Below, piece by piece: positions 61,702-64,000 of a stretch of 64,000 nt of DNA (position 1 is its first letter; every line of letters begins with the position of its first letter). Below the pieces are notes generated by a model that was not told the DNA's origin, did not search any database, and saw nothing but the letters and a program-made list of their open reading frames with translations. This DNA is from CAWCUZ01 sp963798795. GTDB taxonomy: Bacteria; Acidobacteriota; Vicinamibacteria; Vicinamibacterales; SCN-69-37. Both the position numbers and the translations under genes were made by a program. The DNA lies in assembly GCA_963798795.1 (NCBI GenBank), contig CAWCUZ010000002.1, positions 558,001 through 622,000 of the forward strand. Reading direction: 5' to 3'.

Positions 61702-62684
61702 CGATCGCATCGAGATTTTTCCCGTCGTTTGACGGCGATCCATCCTGGCGTCATGGCGGCCCGCAGCGCAGCGGGCGCGATGGCACGCGTGCGCTGAACC
61801 GCGCGACGTTTGCGCCAGACGGCGGGCAGTCCCCCGAGCGCGGCCAGCTTGGCGCGCGTCCAGGCGGCGAGCCGGCCGATCCGAAGGCAGTACGCCGCGG
61901 CCGCCAGATCGTAGGCCACGTGCGCCGGTGCGGAGCGCCAGAGCAGCGAGGCCGGCGAGTTCTTGATCCAGACCCATTCCAGATTGCGCTGGCCCAGGTA
62001 GACGGCCAGCGGGCTGGTACGGCCCAGCGTGGCGCTGCCGGCGTGCTCCACGACGGCGTGGGCTGCGTACCAGACGCGCGCGCCGGCGAGCCGCGCCCGG
62101 TACGACAGGTCCATGTCCTCGTAGACGGCAAAGAAGTCCTCGTCGAACCCGCCGAGCCGGTCGAACAGCTCGCGCCGAATCAGGAAAGCCGCGCCGCACG
62201 CGCCGAACACCTCCGCGCTCTCCCCGAACGCGTCGGGTGGCTGCCCGTGGCCTCGTTTGAACGCGCCGCCGGCGCGCAGATAGCCGTCGCCCGCCGAATC
62301 GACGCGTGCGGGTTCGCCCATGAAAAGAAGATGTGACGTCACCAGACCGACACCCGGGTCCGCCTCGGCGGTCCGGACCAGCGCGCCCAGCCATCCGGGC
62401 CGCGGCCGGGTGTCGTTGTTGAGGAACACGAGATAGCGGGCATCCGATCCGGCCGCGCCGGCGTTGTTTCCGCCGCTGAAGCCGCGGTTGGCCGCCAGCG
62501 CCATGACGCGAACGGACGGAAACCGGCGGCGAACCAGGTCGACCGAGTCGTCGGAGGAGGCGTTGTCCACGAGGACGACCTCCACGTCGGGCACATCCTG
62601 CGCCAGAAGCGAGACGAGACACCCGTCGAGCCAGTCACGGCCGTTCCGGTTGAGGACGATGACGCGCGCGAGCACGGTCCGCAT
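61698..62684 (-). CDS. glycosyltransferase family 2
   Basis: About 328 residues. GT-A fold: VIVLNRNGRDWLDGCLVSLL at the start, VVLVDNASSDDSVDLV, FLNNDTRPRPGW (DxD-like) and the C-terminal FDEDFFAVYEDMDLSYRARL (acceptor loop with ED). It resembles rhamnosyl- or N-acetylglucosaminyl-type transferases. The ATG at 62684 is preferred; the frame continues upstream without conservation. It overlaps the end of the upstream ligase-like gene by four bases, convergently. Confidence 0.88.
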   Translation of the reverse strand: MRTVLARVIVLNRNGRDWLDGCLVSLLAQDVPDVEVVLVDNASSDDSVDLVRRRFPSVRVMALAANRGFSGGNNAGAAGSDARYLVFLNNDTRPRPGWLGALVRTAEADPGVGLVTSHLLFMGEPARVDSAGDGYLRAGGAFKRGHGQPPDAFGESAEVFGACGAAFLIRRELFDRLGGFDEDFFAVYEDMDLSYRARLAGARVWYAAHAVVEHAGSATLGRTSPLAVYLGQRNLEWVWIKNSPASLLWRSAPAHVAYDLAAAAYCLRIGRLAAWTRAKLAALGGLPAVWRKRRAVQRTRAIAPAALRAAMTPGWIAVKRREKSRCDR

Positions 62685-62831
62685 GATAGCGGGTGCGATG
62701 GAACTTGTACCGACGGCGCGTTCGGCGCACAATGGAGCGGGTACATGCGTGGGGCGGGTGTATTCTGCCTCCTACACGTCCGCGGCGCTGCGGCCGAAAC
62801 CTTGCACGAGCCTCCCCACGGCTGGCCCCCG

Positions 62832-62915
62832 GGCTGAACGCTGAACCTGAACGGCTGAACGCTGAACCCGAACGGCTGAACGCTGAACCCGAACGGCTGA
62901 ACGCTGAACCCGAAC
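62832..62915. repeat. four 21-bp tandem repeats upstream of the WecA-like gene
   Basis: Units at 62832, 62853, 62874 and 62895 (GGCTGAACGCTGAACCCGAAC; the first has one T for C). Within a unit GCTGAAC recurs, so it contains a sub-repeat. The array lies between the divergent GT2 gene and the WecA-like gene, ending 11 bases before the possible start of the latter. In one frame it reads LNAEPER, but no start suggests translation. Confidence 0.9.
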
Positions 62916-62925
62916 AAGGATGACG

Positions 62926-64000
62926 GTGCCCGGTTCGATGTCCCTTCTCATAGCGCTGTTCACGGCCGGACTCGTCGCATCGGCGCTGCTGGTGCCAGCC
63001 GCCGGCCGCATCGCGCGGCGGCTCGGCTGGTATGCGACGCCGACCGACGACCGCTGGCACTCGCGGCCGGTCCCCAACGTGGGCGGCGTCGGCATGCTGG
63101 TCGCCCTCACCGCCGTCGTGTGGCTCGCCGGCCTCCTGCCGTCCCTCCGCATCGTGTGGCTCACGGTCGGGCTGATGTTTCTCGTGGGCTTCGTCGACGA
63201 TCTCAGACCGGCCAGGCCCGGCACGAAGCTCGTCTTCCAGGTGGCGATCGCCGCGCTGATGCTGTACGTCGGGCCGGCGGTCCGGATCACGGGCGCGCCG
63301 GTCGCCGACTGGCTGCTGGCGATGACGTGGATCGTCGGCATCACGAACGCCTTCAACCTGCTGGACAACATCGACGGCCTCGCCGCCGGCGTGGCGGCGA
63401 TCGCGGGCGCGTGTTTCGTGATGGTGCTCCGAATCGACGGTGGCCCGTCGCTGGCGCCGGTCGCCGAAGCCACCGCGGTGCTCGTGGGTGTGGCGGTCGG
63501 GTTCCTGTTCCACAACTTCCAGCCCGCCTCGATCTTCATGGGCGACGGCGGCAGCCACCTGCTCGGGTCGTTTCTCGCGAGCGCGACGCTGCTGGCGGCG
63601 CCGGACCTGCACTCGCCGGTCGTACCAGTCGCCGTGATTCCGGTGGTGCTGCTGCTGATCCCGATTCTCGATACCGCGCTCGTCACCTTGACGCGCGGCC
63701 TGGCGGGGCGCAGCGCCTTCTCGGGCGGCCGCGACCACACGTCGCACCGGCTGGTGGCGCTCGGGATTGGCGAACGGCACGCCGTCCTGGTCCTGTACGC
63801 CCTGACGATCGCGGGCGGGTGCGTCGCCCTTGCCCTCCAGACGCTGCCGGCCGGCGTGGCCTGGGGGCTGGGCGGCGCCTACGTCGCCACGCTCGGGTTC
63901 GTCGGCCTCTATCTCGGCCACATCGAGACCCGCCACGAGCGCCATCTGCCCGCGCCGGCGCTGCTGCCCTCGGAGCTCGCCAGCCGCTACCGGATCTACG
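62926..64000 (+). CDS. WecA/MraY-like undecaprenyl-phosphate sugar-phosphate transferase (partial)
   Basis: Transfers a sugar-1-phosphate from a UDP-sugar to undecaprenyl phosphate to start surface glycan synthesis; the 3' end is cut by the window. It reads MSLLIALFTAGLVASALL with about ten membrane spans and contains the family motifs FLVGFVDDLRPARPGTK (DDxxD), GITNAFNLLDNIDGLAAGV and IFMGDGGSHLLGS, with RDHTSHRLVALG near the visible end. Start candidates are GTG at 62926 (AAGGA five bases upstream), ATG at 62920 and ATG at 62938. WecA versus another PNPT member is not decided. Confidence 0.88.
   Translation, partial: MPGSMSLLIALFTAGLVASALLVPAAGRIARRLGWYATPTDDRWHSRPVPNVGGVGMLVALTAVVWLAGLLPSLRIVWLTVGLMFLVGFVDDLRPARPGTKLVFQVAIAALMLYVGPAVRITGAPVADWLLAMTWIVGITNAFNLLDNIDGLAAGVAAIAGACFVMVLRIDGGPSLAPVAEATAVLVGVAVGFLFHNFQPASIFMGDGGSHLLGSFLASATLLAAPDLHSPVVPVAVIPVVLLLIPILDTALVTLTRGLAGRSAFSGGRDHTSHRLVALGIGERHAVLVLYALTIAGGCVALALQTLPAGVAWGLGGAYVATLGFVGLYLGHIETRHERHLPAPALLPSELASRYRIY

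Overview
This window is a GC-rich bacterial chromosome segment, and every part of it is core housekeeping or cell-envelope DNA. No phage, plasmid or insertion-sequence gene was seen. The gene set (heptose/LPS-type glycosyltransferases, O-antigen ligase-like proteins, bL25 of the long CTC type, a bifunctional IspDF, a zinc-cysteine insertion in RpoB, many heptamer arrays) fits a Gram-negative member of the Acidobacteriota, probably Vicinamibacteria. That placement is an inference from gene content; there is no rRNA gene here to confirm it.

Layout. 1-12.6 kb (minus strand): the classic translation/transcription block, read right to left as tRNA-Thr(TGT), tRNA-Tyr, tRNA-Gly, tRNA-Thr(GGT), tuf, rpmG, tRNA-Trp, secE, nusG, rplK, rplA, rplJ, rplL, rpoB, rpoC (cut by the left edge). 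An eight-copy 81-bp minisatellite sits between tRNA-Gly and tRNA-Thr. 12.7-18.6 kb (minus): a PIN/TRAM membrane protein, plsC-like acyltransferase and B3/4-domain protein, then ispDF-gltX-rlmB. 18.6-20.4 kb (plus): a secreted protein with a C-terminal Ig-like domain. 20.4-31.7 kb (minus): TPR protein, LolB-like lipoprotein, ispE, tRNA-Gln, prs, rplY, pth, rpsF-rpsR-rplI, dnaB, alr, radA. 31.7-35.1 kb (plus): Trm112-like protein, GT9 glycosyltransferase, O-antigen ligase-like protein and heptose-phosphate kinase. 35-38.4 kb (minus): purH followed by an ArnT-like glycosyltransferase. 38.4-40.9 kb: a cold-shock gene with an attenuator-like leader, a small unknown gene and selA. 40.8-52.6 kb (minus): a respiratory complex I operon nuoABCDEF-HJKLMN that lacks nuoG and nuoI. 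52.7-64 kb: GT4 glycosyltransferase, DUF3108-like protein, thiS-thiG, a coiled-coil methyltransferase, a PQQ-type sugar dehydrogenase with three copies of an unnamed C-terminal domain, a second O-antigen ligase-like protein, a GT2 glycosyltransferase (minus) and the start of a WecA/MraY-like transferase.

Two global features matter for reading the annotation. First, more than twenty single-base frameshifts interrupt otherwise normal essential genes (rpoB, dnaB, alr, radA, rpsF, pth, nuoL/M/N and others). They look like sequencing or assembly indels, not real pseudogenes, so such genes are annotated here across their full extent. Second, five genes that head transcription units have a TANNNT -10 box exactly six bases before the start codon and no Shine-Dalgarno sequence, which points to leaderless mRNAs as a common mode in this organism.

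The non-coding spaces are rich in short tandem repeats of different unit lengths (7, 8, 21, 28, 35 and 81 bp), often placed immediately after a stop codon or between operon genes.
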